A DNA stretch of 34,281 bases from Nitrospiria bacterium (GTDB lineage: Bacteria > Nitrospirota > UBA9217), in NCBI GenBank assembly GCA_919902495.1, contig CAKKRC010000084.1:1-34281 (forward strand). The letters are read 5' to 3'. The notes below the pieces were generated by a model. It was given only the letters and a program-made list of their open reading frames with translations. It made no database searches and was not told where the DNA came from. A program made the translations under genes and the position numbers. This document shows, in pieces, positions 23,324 through 31,635 of this stretch; the first letter of the stretch is position 1, and the number at the start of each line of letters is the position of its first letter.

Positions 23324-24646
23324 CTATACGTCTGCAGACCCCATGCTCTTGAGCCGGCGGTAGAGCGTTGCCTGGGACATGCCGAGGAGCTTTGCCGCCT
23401 TGACAACGTTGCCGCCGCACTGCTTCAATGCGTTCTGTATGGCATCGCTCTCCATGACGTCAATGGTGCCCTGACTTGCCGCCTGATCCGCTTGCGCCGT
23501 GTCCCAGAGTCCGGTGAAATGCTGCGCCGTCAGCTCTTTGCCGCGCGCCAAGAGCACCGCCCGCTCGATCAGATATCTGAGCTCCCGGATATTGCCGGGC
23601 CAGGAGTAGGACGAGAGGAATTCCATGATCCCGTGCGCTATGTCGCGGTACTGGTAATCGCATGCGGCAAGGAAATGATGGACCAGCGGTGGTATGTCGT
23701 CCCGGCGCTCCCGGAGGGGAGGAATGTGGATCGGCAGCACCTGCAGCCGGAAGAGCAGGTCCTTCCGGAATCGGCCCGCCTCGACCTCGGCCTGCAGGTC
23801 CCGGTTAGTGGCGCAGATCAGCCGGAAATCGCTCTTGCGCACGCGCGTATCGCCCAGCCTGCGGTAGGTCCTGTCCTCGATCACCTTCAGGAACTGGGCC
23901 TGTATGGACAGGTCCATGTCGCCGATCTCGTCGAGGAACAATGTACCCCCGTCGGCGGCCTCCAGGAGTCCTGGCTGGTCCTGCACGGCCGACGTGAAAG
24001 AGCCTTTCGCGTGGCCATACAGTTCGCTCCGCAGGAGCTCGCCGCGGAAGCTCGGGCAGCTCACCTCCACGAACGCACCTTTCCTCCGGTTCGAGCTTTC
24101 GTGGATCCATCGGGCCAACACGCCCTTTCCGACGCCGGTCTCTCCCGTGATCAGCACCGGCCCGTCATTCTCGACGGCGACCTGTGCTATCTCCAGCGCT
24201 TTGCCCATGGCCGCGCTCGTGCCGAAGAAGAACGGACCCTTTTTCTTCAGCAGGTCGCTGGTCTGTGCCAATCGGCGGAGTGAGACCACTTCAAGGCTTT
24301 TCTCCAGGAAAACGGCGAGTTCCTTGAGCTGGACCGGCTTGGTCAGGAAGTTATCGGCCCCCTTCTGCATTGCCTCAACCGCGAGCGGGATGTCCGCCTG
24401 GCCGGTGATCATCACGATGGCCGCCGTAGGGTTGGCGGAGCGCACGTCATTGATGAGCTCGACGCCCTTGCCGTCGGGAAGGTACTGGTCGATGATGACC
24501 GCTTGAAAATCCGTGCGCGCAAGCCTCTCCCGCGCCGCTGCGAGCGACGGGGCCGTTGTTACCGCGTAGTTCAACCCGGTAAGGAACTTTGTGAACAGGG
24601 ACAGAACCGACTGTTCATCATCGATAATGAGGATATCGTGCTTCAT
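23324..24646 (-). CDS. Sigma-54-dependent response regulator, NtrC family
   Basis: 440 residues. Receiver domain (1-118; phosphoacceptor D53 in IIDQYLPDG, T81, K103), AAA+ domain (about 140-370; Walker A GETGVGKG 168-175, Walker B GGTLFLDEIGD with D239/E240, sensor ATNRDL), and a C-terminal Fis-type helix-turn-helix (about 395-435, NVVKAAKLLGMSQATLYRRL). The sigma-54-contacting loop, GAFTGA in most relatives, is GSFTSA (215-220); the key Phe-Thr pair is kept. The start at 24646 is chosen because the receiver fold begins at once; its ribosome site is weak. The palindromes and sigma-54 promoter directly downstream suggest it controls the PstS-like/MCP/CheW unit. No cognate kinase is fused or overlapping. 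Confidence 0.93.
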   Translation of the reverse strand: MKHDILIIDDEQSVLSLFTKFLTGLNYAVTTAPSLAAARERLARTDFQAVIIDQYLPDGKGVELINDVRSANPTAAIVMITGQADIPLAVEAMQKGADNFLTKPVQLKELAVFLEKSLEVVSLRRLAQTSDLLKKKGPFFFGTSAAMGKALEIAQVAVENDGPVLITGETGVGKGVLARWIHESSNRRKGAFVEVSCPSFRGELLRSELYGHAKGSFTSAVQDQPGLLEAADGGTLFLDEIGDMDLSIQAQFLKVIEDRTYRRLGDTRVRKSDFRLICATNRDLQAEVEAGRFRKDLLFRLQVLPIHIPPLRERRDDIPPLVHHFLAACDYQYRDIAHGIMEFLSSYSWPGNIRELRYLIERAVLLARGKELTAQHFTGLWDTAQADQAASQGTIDVMESDAIQNALKQCGGNVVKAAKLLGMSQATLYRRLKSMGSADV

Positions 24647-24698
24647 AACGCTCGTGTACATATGGCTCGAACTGAGGAGCAAAGGATATCATGTATAT

Positions 24699-24728
24699 AT
24701 TGTAACATATTGTTGCATTAATTATCAA
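24699..24728 (-). promoter_or_regulatory. Sigma-70 promoter for the NtrC-type regulator
   Basis: Minus strand TTGATA (24723-24728), 18-base spacer, TACAAT (24699-24704), about 50 bases upstream of the ATG at 24646. An AACATATTGTT inverted repeat lies in the spacer. One TTATCA half-site like those of the downstream enhancer overlaps the -35, so autoregulation is possible. Confidence 0.5.
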
Positions 24729-24770
24729 GGCTCCGCGGATTTTCTGTCGGGAAGAACGGCAAGAAGATCG

Positions 24771-25394
24771 TCAGCTACGCCGCGGCAGCGTCATGCACCG
24801 TGCCCCCGTGCGGGCCTCTTGCTCCAGCCGGGCCCCCGCTCCCTCACCAAAGACGAGCTCGACCGCTTCCACGAAGGCTGGGGAAAGATGGTTCGATCCT
24901 TTCCGCGCGGGGGCAGTGCAGCCATAGGTCAGCGCGTCGCCGGCAAGCGACAGGACCTCATCGCCTTCGGACAGGCTCATCGGCCAGAGCAGGCAGGCTT
25001 TCGGTTTGACCTTCTCCAGGGGAAGTCCGAGGTTCATCCCGGCCGTATGCAGGGAGCACCTTATTGTATGACCCTCCACGTAGGCGAGCAGGCAGAGTCC
25101 GTCCTCGGTCGTATCAAGGGCGTGCAGGCCGGGCTCCACGTACTCGAACACGTTGTCGTAACCGCGATCCGTCTTGAGATGCGGGCAGAGCCTGGCGGCC
25201 TCCGGCAGGACCTGGATGATCCGCTTCATTTCCGCGTTGGTAACACAGACCTCGTAGGACGAACAGCAGCAGGGCTCGTCCTCTGAGCAACCTCTGCACC
25301 GGTGCTCGACCGAACGGAGCGACGCAAGATCGACCGACACCGTTCCCTTTCGCCTGGCCGGCCGCGGTTTTCGTTGATGGTGGTTCGAACTCAT
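24771..25394 (-). CDS. Cysteine-cluster protein (YkgJ/DUF3109-like)
   Basis: 207 residues from ATG 25394 (MSSNHHQRK), with AAGGG eight bases upstream. The N-terminal part is basic. A cluster of cysteines follows (HRCRGCSEDEPCCCSSYEV), then single ones in RLCPHL, GLCLLAY, IRCSLH and ACLLWPM, and a late TYGCTAP. This pattern resembles the YkgJ/DUF3109 families, thought to bind zinc or an iron-sulfur cluster; function unknown. It lies between the degenerate kinase gene (149 bases upstream) and the NtrC-type regulator, all in one direction. That could make it a metal- or redox-dependent partner, though context is the only support. Confidence 0.75.
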   Translation of the reverse strand: MSSNHHQRKPRPARRKGTVSVDLASLRSVEHRCRGCSEDEPCCCSSYEVCVTNAEMKRIIQVLPEAARLCPHLKTDRGYDNVFEYVEPGLHALDTTEDGLCLLAYVEGHTIRCSLHTAGMNLGLPLEKVKPKACLLWPMSLSEGDEVLSLAGDALTYGCTAPARKGSNHLSPAFVEAVELVFGEGAGARLEQEARTGARCMTLPRRS

Positions 25395-25487
25395 GAATAA
25401 TCCCTTCCAAGCAAGTTCAAATTGTATTTTTTGCCCGCCGATAACAGTTACGCTCGGACATGCCAACATGCCACGTTCAAGACTTGG

Positions 25488-25510
25488 CTTTTGACGTACC
25501 CAGCGCCGAG
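25488..25510 (+). repeat. Isolated block resembling the dispersed repeat
   Basis: TTGACGTACCCAGCGC within this stretch closely matches the central block of the dispersed repeat at 6928-6957 and 33890-33919. Only this block is found here, so it may be a remnant or chance similarity. Confidence 0.35.
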
Positions 25511-25543
25511 CACTTCACGGAAATCGCGGTCCCGGCCGGTACG

Positions 25544-28045
25544 TCAGGGTACGAGCGGCAGATATACGGTGAAGGTGCTGCCCTGGCCTGGCCGGCTCGC
25601 TACCGTGATATACCCCTCATGTTCCTTGACGATGTCGTAGACCATGGACAAGCCGATCCCGCTTCCCTTCCAGTCCCCCCGCGTCGTGAAGAATGGTTCG
25701 AAGATCCTCTCCTGCTCCGCCGCATCCATGCACTCTCCGACATCGCTCACGGATACCGTGGCGTATGCTCCGATCCTTCCATACCCGGTCCGCCGGATGA
25801 AGGCGGCGTCGATCGCCGCCCGGGCTGTGGACACGGTGACGTCGCCTCCCCGCGGCATCCGGTCACGCGCGTGGGCCGCGAGGTTCATGAGCGCGCGCTC
25901 CATCTTGACGGGATCGGCCATGACCGTCAGCGGTCCGGAGGAGGACCGCATCACGAGCGTATACTTCCCGGTCAGCAGCGAAGCCAGTATCTGCTGTCTT
26001 TTTTCGACGAGATCGTTCACGTCGTGAAGGGCCCGCTTCGTCTCCGTGCTCGCGCCGAACTCCTTCAGGGTCCGGATAAGGACCTCCGCCTGCTCCATCG
26101 TGGACTGGACCTTCCGCGCCAGTTCAGCGTGACGCTGGCCGTCTTCGCCATGCTCCCGGAGCTTCGTATCCAGGCGCAGGTCCTTGAACATCCCCTCGAG
26201 ATCGCCGGAAAGATGGGCCGCCATCCTGCCGACCGCGTCCCGTATCTTTTCATAGCGAAGTTTGCCTTCGGTCCGCTTGTGCTCCGTCAGGTCGAACAGG
26301 ATCCACATGGCTGCCGCCCGCTCGCCGAACTCTATGACCGACGACGTCATGACGGCCCGACGGTCCAGTCCGTTCCGCCGGAGCACCCGCATTTCCTTCT
26401 GGGCATGGCCCGGCTGCGGCTTGACGTGTGCGAGGCTGTTGGGCTGAACCGCGCCCTGGTCATCGGGATGGATGATCTCGCGTATCGGCATCGCCATCAG
26501 CTGCGCCCGCGAATAGCCCGTCATATCCTCCGCCGCGGTATTGGCGTAGACGACCGACTCTCCCCGATGGATAAAGACCGCGGCAGGCATTTTCTGGGCC
26601 AGCGTCATAAAGCGCTCTTCGCTCTCCTGCAGCGAGGACCGTATCTTGCGGGCGATATCGGCAAGCCTCGCATTTTCCAGCGCGCTTGCCGCGTGCGCGG
26701 CCAGCGTTTCGAGGAACCCGACGTCGCTCTGGCCGAACGCCTCGCCGCTCACCTTGGCGCCGAGGACCAGCGCCCCCTGGAGCCTTCCCTGGAACAGGAG
26801 CGGCACGAGCGCCTCGGCCCCGATCCCCCGCATATAGGTCTTGAGGCGAAAGATCTCCGGGTCCTCTTCCGACCCGGGCATCACCGCCAGGACGAGCGAC
26901 CGGTCCGTCTCCAGCAGCTTCTTCACCGCCGCGTCGGCAAGGGAGCCCCGGCCCTGCATGTCCAGGAAGAGACCGCGCCCCTGCCGCAGGATGAAACCGT
27001 CCTCAACGTGATGGAGGAAGACCCCCGCGTCCCTGATGCCCGGCCCGGCGCACGTCGTCTCGATCAGATACGCGATCAGCTCGTGCTCCTCCTTTTTCGC
27101 GTTCAGGGCCACGATCGCCTCGCGCGTCAGCGTCTCGTAATTGTAGCGGTTGCCGATGATGAGGCTGTTGACGAGGGATTGCACCTTCCCGGTGACCGGC
27201 GTTCCGAACAGAAAGAAACCGAGGACCGCGAGGGAAATGAAGCTTGACATCCCTGTTCCGAAAGCGGGATCGATCGCCGTCAGCAGGGCCGCCTGGATCC
27301 CCGAGAACACAACGATCAAAATGAGGATGCTGAGCGTCCGCGAGACGATGATGCGCATCTCGAAGAGACTGTGCCGGACAATGGCGTAAAAGGTGAGGAC
27401 CACCCACGGCAGGCCGAAATAGGACCCCAATCCCGGCTCCACCCCTGAACCCCAGACCGCCGGCATGATGCCCGCGATCGTCACACTGCCGAGCGCGAAG
27501 ATCAACGCGCCGTATAAAAAATAATCGAGCTGGAACTTCTTGATCCCGGTCAAATGACGTCTGGTGCGAACGATCTCGACGACAAACCAGAGGATCATGA
27601 GCGCGCCGATGACGCGCGCGGGCACCTCAAGGGGGCCGGGATGGTTCCTGTAGGGGATCAGCGAATACCCGGGGGTGACGATCAGATCGGTGAACAGGCA
27701 GAGGGCCAGGATGGCCGTCCAGTAGGGATACAGAAGATGACCCACCCTGCGGGCGGCCCGGCTCGTTTCGGACCGGAGATAATAGAGGAATTGCAGGCCC
27801 GCAGGAATGGCGAACCACCCGATCCAGTTCAGCCGGGCGAAGAAGATAAAATCGTACCCGCGTGACGACGAGAGATACATGACCGCGGTATTCAGGGCGT
27901 AGGCGGAGGAAAAGAACGCGATGGCCGCGACCGAGCGGTGCACGGGATTGCTTCGCCTGCTCTGGCCCAGCAGCAGGAATCCCAGAAGAAGCTCCATCGC
28001 GGCGATCGGCAGGAGCGGGTACGCGATGATCTCAAAACTGTTCAT
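25544..28045 (-). CDS. Multi-TM/GAF/PAS histidine kinase-like protein with degenerate catalytic core
   Basis: 833 residues from ATG 28045 (MNSFEII); GAGGAG lies ten bases upstream. An N-terminal 7-8-helix membrane region (about 5-285) of the HisKA_7TM kind is followed by a GAF domain (about 305-460), a PAS domain (about 473-592), a dimerisation-like segment (600-665) and an ATPase-like domain (about 705-830). Aligned with the intact kinase of this window, the phosphoacceptor His is Gly (RMAAHLSGDLEG against [13 protein letters not shown]614), the second N-box Asn is His (NLAAHARD; H725), and G1 reads DVGECM instead of DTGxGM. G2 (KGSGIGLS) and the FEPFFTT loop are kept. It is probably a pseudokinase that senses and signals through protein contacts. 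Confidence 0.9.
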   Translation of the reverse strand: MNSFEIIAYPLLPIAAMELLLGFLLLGQSRRSNPVHRSVAAIAFFSSAYALNTAVMYLSSSRGYDFIFFARLNWIGWFAIPAGLQFLYYLRSETSRAARRVGHLLYPYWTAILALCLFTDLIVTPGYSLIPYRNHPGPLEVPARVIGALMILWFVVEIVRTRRHLTGIKKFQLDYFLYGALIFALGSVTIAGIMPAVWGSGVEPGLGSYFGLPWVVLTFYAIVRHSLFEMRIIVSRTLSILILIVVFSGIQAALLTAIDPAFGTGMSSFISLAVLGFFLFGTPVTGKVQSLVNSLIIGNRYNYETLTREAIVALNAKKEEHELIAYLIETTCAGPGIRDAGVFLHHVEDGFILRQGRGLFLDMQGRGSLADAAVKKLLETDRSLVLAVMPGSEEDPEIFRLKTYMRGIGAEALVPLLFQGRLQGALVLGAKVSGEAFGQSDVGFLETLAAHAASALENARLADIARKIRSSLQESEERFMTLAQKMPAAVFIHRGESVVYANTAAEDMTGYSRAQLMAMPIREIIHPDDQGAVQPNSLAHVKPQPGHAQKEMRVLRRNGLDRRAVMTSSVIEFGERAAAMWILFDLTEHKRTEGKLRYEKIRDAVGRMAAHLSGDLEGMFKDLRLDTKLREHGEDGQRHAELARKVQSTMEQAEVLIRTLKEFGASTETKRALHDVNDLVEKRQQILASLLTGKYTLVMRSSSGPLTVMADPVKMERALMNLAAHARDRMPRGGDVTVSTARAAIDAAFIRRTGYGRIGAYATVSVSDVGECMDAAEQERIFEPFFTTRGDWKGSGIGLSMVYDIVKEHEGYITVASRPGQGSTFTVYLPLVP

Positions 28046-28127
28046 CCGATAAAGGCTCCTCGCCCGGGATCCGTGCGGGGTCGCATGGTGCACGGACAGG
28101 CTCGACACGCAGGTTCATGCGACATGG

Positions 28128-28138
28128 ATTATATCACA
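28128..28138 (-). promoter_or_regulatory. Extended -10 promoter for the degenerate kinase
   Basis: Minus strand TGTGATATAAT, containing the extended -10 TGATATAAT, 83 bases upstream of the ATG at 28045 and just past the stop of the truC-like gene. It is identical over 11 bases to the promoter of the haem kinase. Confidence 0.5.
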
Positions 28139-28161
28139 TTTCAGACCGTATGGACCACCGG

Positions 28162-28938
28162 TCAGAGCCCCAAGGGTCCCCTGAGCTGCGTTCCCCCCTG
28201 CTCCGCCCACGCCCGTGCGACCGTGTCCCACTGCAGCGCCTGAAGCAACGCGTCGAAGGTGTGGTCCAGGGGGGCGTGGATCGAAAGGCGGCGGCCGGTC
28301 CCGGGATGGATGAACTCGATCGCGGAGGCGTGCAGCAGCAGCCGGCGGCAATTGAACTTCCTGCGGAAGAACTCGTTCTGCTTTCCGTCGCCGTAGGTCG
28401 TGTCGCCGACAACGGGGTGAAAGATGTGCTTCATGTGGCGCCTGATCTGGTGCGTGCGGCCCGTCAGGGGAGCGGCTGCTACGAGGGAATACCGTGCCGT
28501 GGCATACCGCCCCACCGGCTCCCGCAGTTCAACGGTCGCGAGCCGCCGATATTCGGTGACAGAAGGTCTTCCGGGGGCATCCCCGCTCTTCTCCTGACCG
28601 GTCATCTTCCCGCGGTCCTGCAAGGGATGATCGATGCGGTCCCCCTCGCCCGTGAATCCCCGCACGACGGCAAGATACCTTTTGAAGACCATTGCGTCCG
28701 CAAAGGAGCGTGTCATGGCCCGGGCGGTCTCCCGGTCCAGGGCGAACACCAGGGCGCCTGACGTCGATTTGTCCAGACGGTGCAGGGGATAGACCCATCG
28801 CCCCAGCTGGTCCCGCACGATCTGCATGGCGATCTCGGTCTCATAACGGTCGATGGCGCTCCGATGGACCAGAAGTCCCGACGGTTTGTTGACCGCCACC
28901 AGCTGTTCGTCCTGATACAGCACGGGAAGCGATCTCAT
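28162..28938 (-). CDS. truC: TruC-type pseudouridine synthase
   Basis: A 258-residue RluA-family pseudouridine synthase; TruC modifies U65 of certain tRNAs. The catalytic Asp is D56 in the motif HRLDKSTSG. Other family marks: LYQDEQLVAVNKPSGLLVHR, FKRYLAVVRG, TGRTHQIRRHMKHI and RRLLLHA. The RluA S4 domain is absent, as expected for TruC. The start at 28938 overlaps the stop of the methyltransferase gene (ATGA), so translation is coupled. The longer frame to 29187 lies inside that gene. The TruC assignment rather than another RluA subgroup rests on the N-terminal pattern and length. Confidence 0.88.
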   Translation of the reverse strand: MRSLPVLYQDEQLVAVNKPSGLLVHRSAIDRYETEIAMQIVRDQLGRWVYPLHRLDKSTSGALVFALDRETARAMTRSFADAMVFKRYLAVVRGFTGEGDRIDHPLQDRGKMTGQEKSGDAPGRPSVTEYRRLATVELREPVGRYATARYSLVAAAPLTGRTHQIRRHMKHIFHPVVGDTTYGDGKQNEFFRRKFNCRRLLLHASAIEFIHPGTGRRLSIHAPLDHTFDALLQALQWDTVARAWAEQGGTQLRGPLGL

Positions 28939-29672
28939 GGCGCGCCCCCGCGCACGGCACGACCGCGCGGTCCCTGCAGGCCCGATCGCTTGCGAAAGAG
29001 GACGACATCGCCTTCCGCGAAGGTCACCTCCGCGTTCCACTGGAGGGCCAGCCAGCTGAAGGTCGGGGGAGAAAAAAAACAGACATGGGTGGGATCGTTC
29101 TTGTAATGCCACCCCGGAAAGGCCTCCCGCGGAACGGCATGGGCCGTCATGACGCCCAGCCAGCCGCCCTCGTTCAGACAGGCCCACAGCCGCTCCAGCT
29201 CCCTCCGCGGACCATGGAGATGCTCCACCACCTCGGTGGCCGTTATGAAGTCATAGCGCCGCTCAAGCGCCGCGGGAACGTGTTCGTAGAAATGGTCGAA
29301 GATCGTCATGGTGTGGCCCGCTTCTTCGAACATCCGGGAGAGCGTCGGGGCGGGGCCGGAGCCGAAATCGAGGCCGCTGCTTCCGCGCGCCAGCCGCTGC
29401 TGCAGCGGAATGAACAGGCGGCTCAGGAAGCGGCGGTAGTCCGGATCATCGGGCGAGTTCCGGTGCAGGTCATATCTCTTCTTTTCCTCTTCGGCCGACA
29501 GGAACTGCAGGGGAGGAACGAACACCAGGCCGCAGGCGCCGCAGCGGTGATAGTCCCGCCGTCCATCATGGTAATACCAGCGCGCGTCATCGTTCGCGCA
29601 CAAGGGGCAGGTCATGGGTTCGAGGGCTGGTCTCCCGGGAGACACCTCCGGGCCCGGGCGGTTGCGGCTCAT
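28935..29672 (-). CDS. Zinc-ribbon class I SAM-dependent methyltransferase
   Basis: A 245-residue methyltransferase. An N-terminal zinc ribbon (C22PLC25 ... C44GAC47) is followed by a Rossmann domain with motif I LDFGSGPAPT (101-110), an acidic motif II region and ITATEVVEHLHGPRRELERL, as in the Methyltransf_23 group. The substrate is unknown; zinc ribbon plus class I methyltransferase is seen in small-molecule and protein modification enzymes. The ATG (29672) overlaps the TGA of the transporter gene as ATGA, and its own TGA overlaps the truC start, so the three are tightly coupled. Confidence 0.88.
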   Translation of the reverse strand: MSRNRPGPEVSPGRPALEPMTCPLCANDDARWYYHDGRRDYHRCGACGLVFVPPLQFLSAEEEKKRYDLHRNSPDDPDYRRFLSRLFIPLQQRLARGSSGLDFGSGPAPTLSRMFEEAGHTMTIFDHFYEHVPAALERRYDFITATEVVEHLHGPRRELERLWACLNEGGWLGVMTAHAVPREAFPGWHYKNDPTHVCFFSPPTFSWLALQWNAEVTFAEGDVVLFRKRSGLQGPRGRAVRGGAP

Positions 29673-31123
29673 TGCGTACCCTGACCGGCGAAGCGCGCCT
29701 TATGCCGCAGTTCGACCGTGCGCGTTACGAAGGTGAGGCCGGCGGCGAGCACGAGCACGCACGTAGCCGTGAGATAGGCGTCGTTGTAGCTCCCCGTCCC
29801 GGTCGCCTGCTTTGCCGCCTCGAACAGCTTCCCGGCGAAGAGCGGAAAGACGAAGCCTCCGGCGCCCCAGGCGGTGAACACCAGCCCATAGTTGATGCCG
29901 AAGTTCTTCAGGCCGAAGTTGTCCTTCACGGCCGAGGGGAACACCGAGAGGCAGGCCCCGTAATTGAAACCCAGGAGCATCGAGACGATGATGAAGGCGG
30001 TCATGTCGGTGAGGCCCGTCCGGAGCACCATCATCAGGCCCGCCTGGAACAGAAAGATGATGCACATCGTCCAGAGCCGCCCGATGCGGTCGGAGAGCAT
30101 CCCGGCGATGATGCGGCCGGCCGCGTTCCCGACAGCGAGCAGGGCGACGAGGATGAACCCCGCCTCGATCTTCCCGAGCTTCGCGATGGTGGTGATGTTC
30201 CCGATGATCATGAGGCCCGCGCCGGCAGCGAAGGCATACATGGCCCACAGAAGATAGAAGAGCGGTGATCGAAATAGTTCCGCGGGTCCCAGGTTCAGCG
30301 CGGCCGCGTCAGCCGCACGCTTGCCGCCGGGATGAACGTCCGGCGGCAGGTACCCCGGGGGCGGGGCGACCAGGAACTGGGAGAGCGCCGTGACGACGAC
30401 CAGGAAGCCGATCCCGAAGAACAGCAGCGTCCGGTGGATGTTGCGTTCCTTGAGGCTGAGCAGCTGGGCTGCGGCGTCCTTCCGTGCCGTGTCCTTTGCT
30501 TCAAGGTCCACCGCGACGTGCGTGACGTCGGCGCCGCCGAACTCGGCCTGGGTGGTCGAGAGCACCTGCCGGGCCTGCTCGAACTCCGCGTCGGCCAGCT
30601 CCTTTGCCCGGGCGAGCTCCACCACCGCGGGGACCGGCTGTCCGGTGAGGCTGAAGCCGGTGAGGTGGTTCGCGATCGGCGAGATGTACACCGAGGCAAG
30701 GCCGAAACCCGCGACAACAAGGCCCGCGATGAGGCCGGTCTTCCGGCTGGAGAACCACTTCACCGCCGGAGGCGTTGCCGAAGCGTACCCCAGGCCGATG
30801 CCGGCGCCGGCGAAGATCCCGAACCCGATGACGAACGCGGACACCGTGACGGCGTAGGACGCGATGATGCAGCCGATCCCGGTGAGGATGCCTCCTGCGG
30901 TGGCGACCCACCGCGGCCCGATCCTGTCCTGAAGCCGGCCGGCGGGGACCATCACGAACGCGAAGACGATGCACGCGATGGAGTACGGGAGCGCCTTGTC
31001 CGAGTCGGACCATCCCCACTCGACGGGGATCGCCTTCTTGATGACGCTCCAGGCGTAGAGCACGCCGAGCGCGAGGTTGATGCCTATGCCCGCGAACGTC
31101 ACGGTCCAGCCCTTATTCTGCAT
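29669..31123 (-). CDS. OFA-type MFS transporter with large TM5-TM6 loop
   Basis: A 484-residue twelve-helix major facilitator of the oxalate/formate antiporter (OFA) type: GINLALGVLYAWSVIKKAIP in TM1, PAGRLQDRIGPRWVATAGG in loop 2-3, and GIGLGYASATPPAVKWFSSR. OFA members exchange small carboxylates; the substrate here is unknown. A helical, charged insert of about 70 residues (157-228, PAVVELARAKELADAEFEQA and onward) lies between TM5 and TM6, which should face the periplasm. Related OFA proteins usually have a short loop there. The gene lies 70 bases downstream of the Sm-like gene and overlaps the methyltransferase gene by four bases. Confidence 0.9.
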   Translation of the reverse strand: MQNKGWTVTFAGIGINLALGVLYAWSVIKKAIPVEWGWSDSDKALPYSIACIVFAFVMVPAGRLQDRIGPRWVATAGGILTGIGCIIASYAVTVSAFVIGFGIFAGAGIGLGYASATPPAVKWFSSRKTGLIAGLVVAGFGLASVYISPIANHLTGFSLTGQPVPAVVELARAKELADAEFEQARQVLSTTQAEFGGADVTHVAVDLEAKDTARKDAAAQLLSLKERNIHRTLLFFGIGFLVVVTALSQFLVAPPPGYLPPDVHPGGKRAADAAALNLGPAELFRSPLFYLLWAMYAFAAGAGLMIIGNITTIAKLGKIEAGFILVALLAVGNAAGRIIAGMLSDRIGRLWTMCIIFLFQAGLMMVLRTGLTDMTAFIIVSMLLGFNYGACLSVFPSAVKDNFGLKNFGINYGLVFTAWGAGGFVFPLFAGKLFEAAKQATGTGSYNDAYLTATCVLVLAAGLTFVTRTVELRHKARFAGQGTQ

Positions 31124-31193
31124 GGCGGTGTATTTCTCCGATCGCGACGAGAGGGATACGGCGGAACAGGATAAAAGGTCAGGACACGCTGCG

Positions 31194-31502
31194 TCAGTTG
31201 CCGCGCACTTTGAACATCACGGCGCTGATCTTGTCGATGCGGACCGTGGCATCATAGAAGTCCCTTCCGGAGAGCTTCGCAATATGCACGAGGCTGTCCC
31301 CGACCTTGCTCACCGTGCCTTCCAGGTTGTCGCCCGTGTCCATCCGCACGATCACCCGCTTGCCGATATTCTCCGACAGGATGTCCTTGACCGTTGCTGC
31401 CGCTGATCTCAGTTCATAACCCTTTTCCTGCGCCGAAGCTCCCGGGGCATGGACCATCAGACAGAACAACGCGATCAGCAGGACACGCATCATTGTTTTC
31501 AT
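31194..31502 (-). CDS. Exported small protein with Sm/SH3-like barrel
   Basis: A 102-residue protein with a signal peptide (MKTMMRVLLIALFCLMVHAP ... ASA|Q, cleavage after about residue 24). The mature part (GKRVIVRMDTGDNLEGTVSK, VGDSLVHIAKLSGRDFYDAT, VRIDKISAVMFKVR) has the alternating strand pattern of an Sm/LSm-type five-strand barrel. Exported Sm-like folds are rarely described, and RNA binding in the periplasm is not expected, so it may be a protein- or ligand-binding barrel. The start is supported by GGGAGG nine bases upstream. It is the first gene of the MFS/methyltransferase/truC unit. Confidence 0.75.
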   Translation of the reverse strand: MKTMMRVLLIALFCLMVHAPGASAQEKGYELRSAAATVKDILSENIGKRVIVRMDTGDNLEGTVSKVGDSLVHIAKLSGRDFYDATVRIDKISAVMFKVRGN

Positions 31503-31635
31503 CTACATGAACCTCCCGGAATGAATTTGAGATCGATCCCTGCGCGTGCGCCCAACAAAGAAAAGGTACTATAAATCATGACGAATGGCAAGGGCGTTGT
31601 AGAAATGCACCGCTTGTCACCGGGAAGAATAACAC

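Noticed and set aside
25460-27247. Long plus-strand frame opposite the degenerate kinase (595 codons)
   Set aside because: Antisense shadow; composition typical of reverse-frame translation of GC-rich genes.
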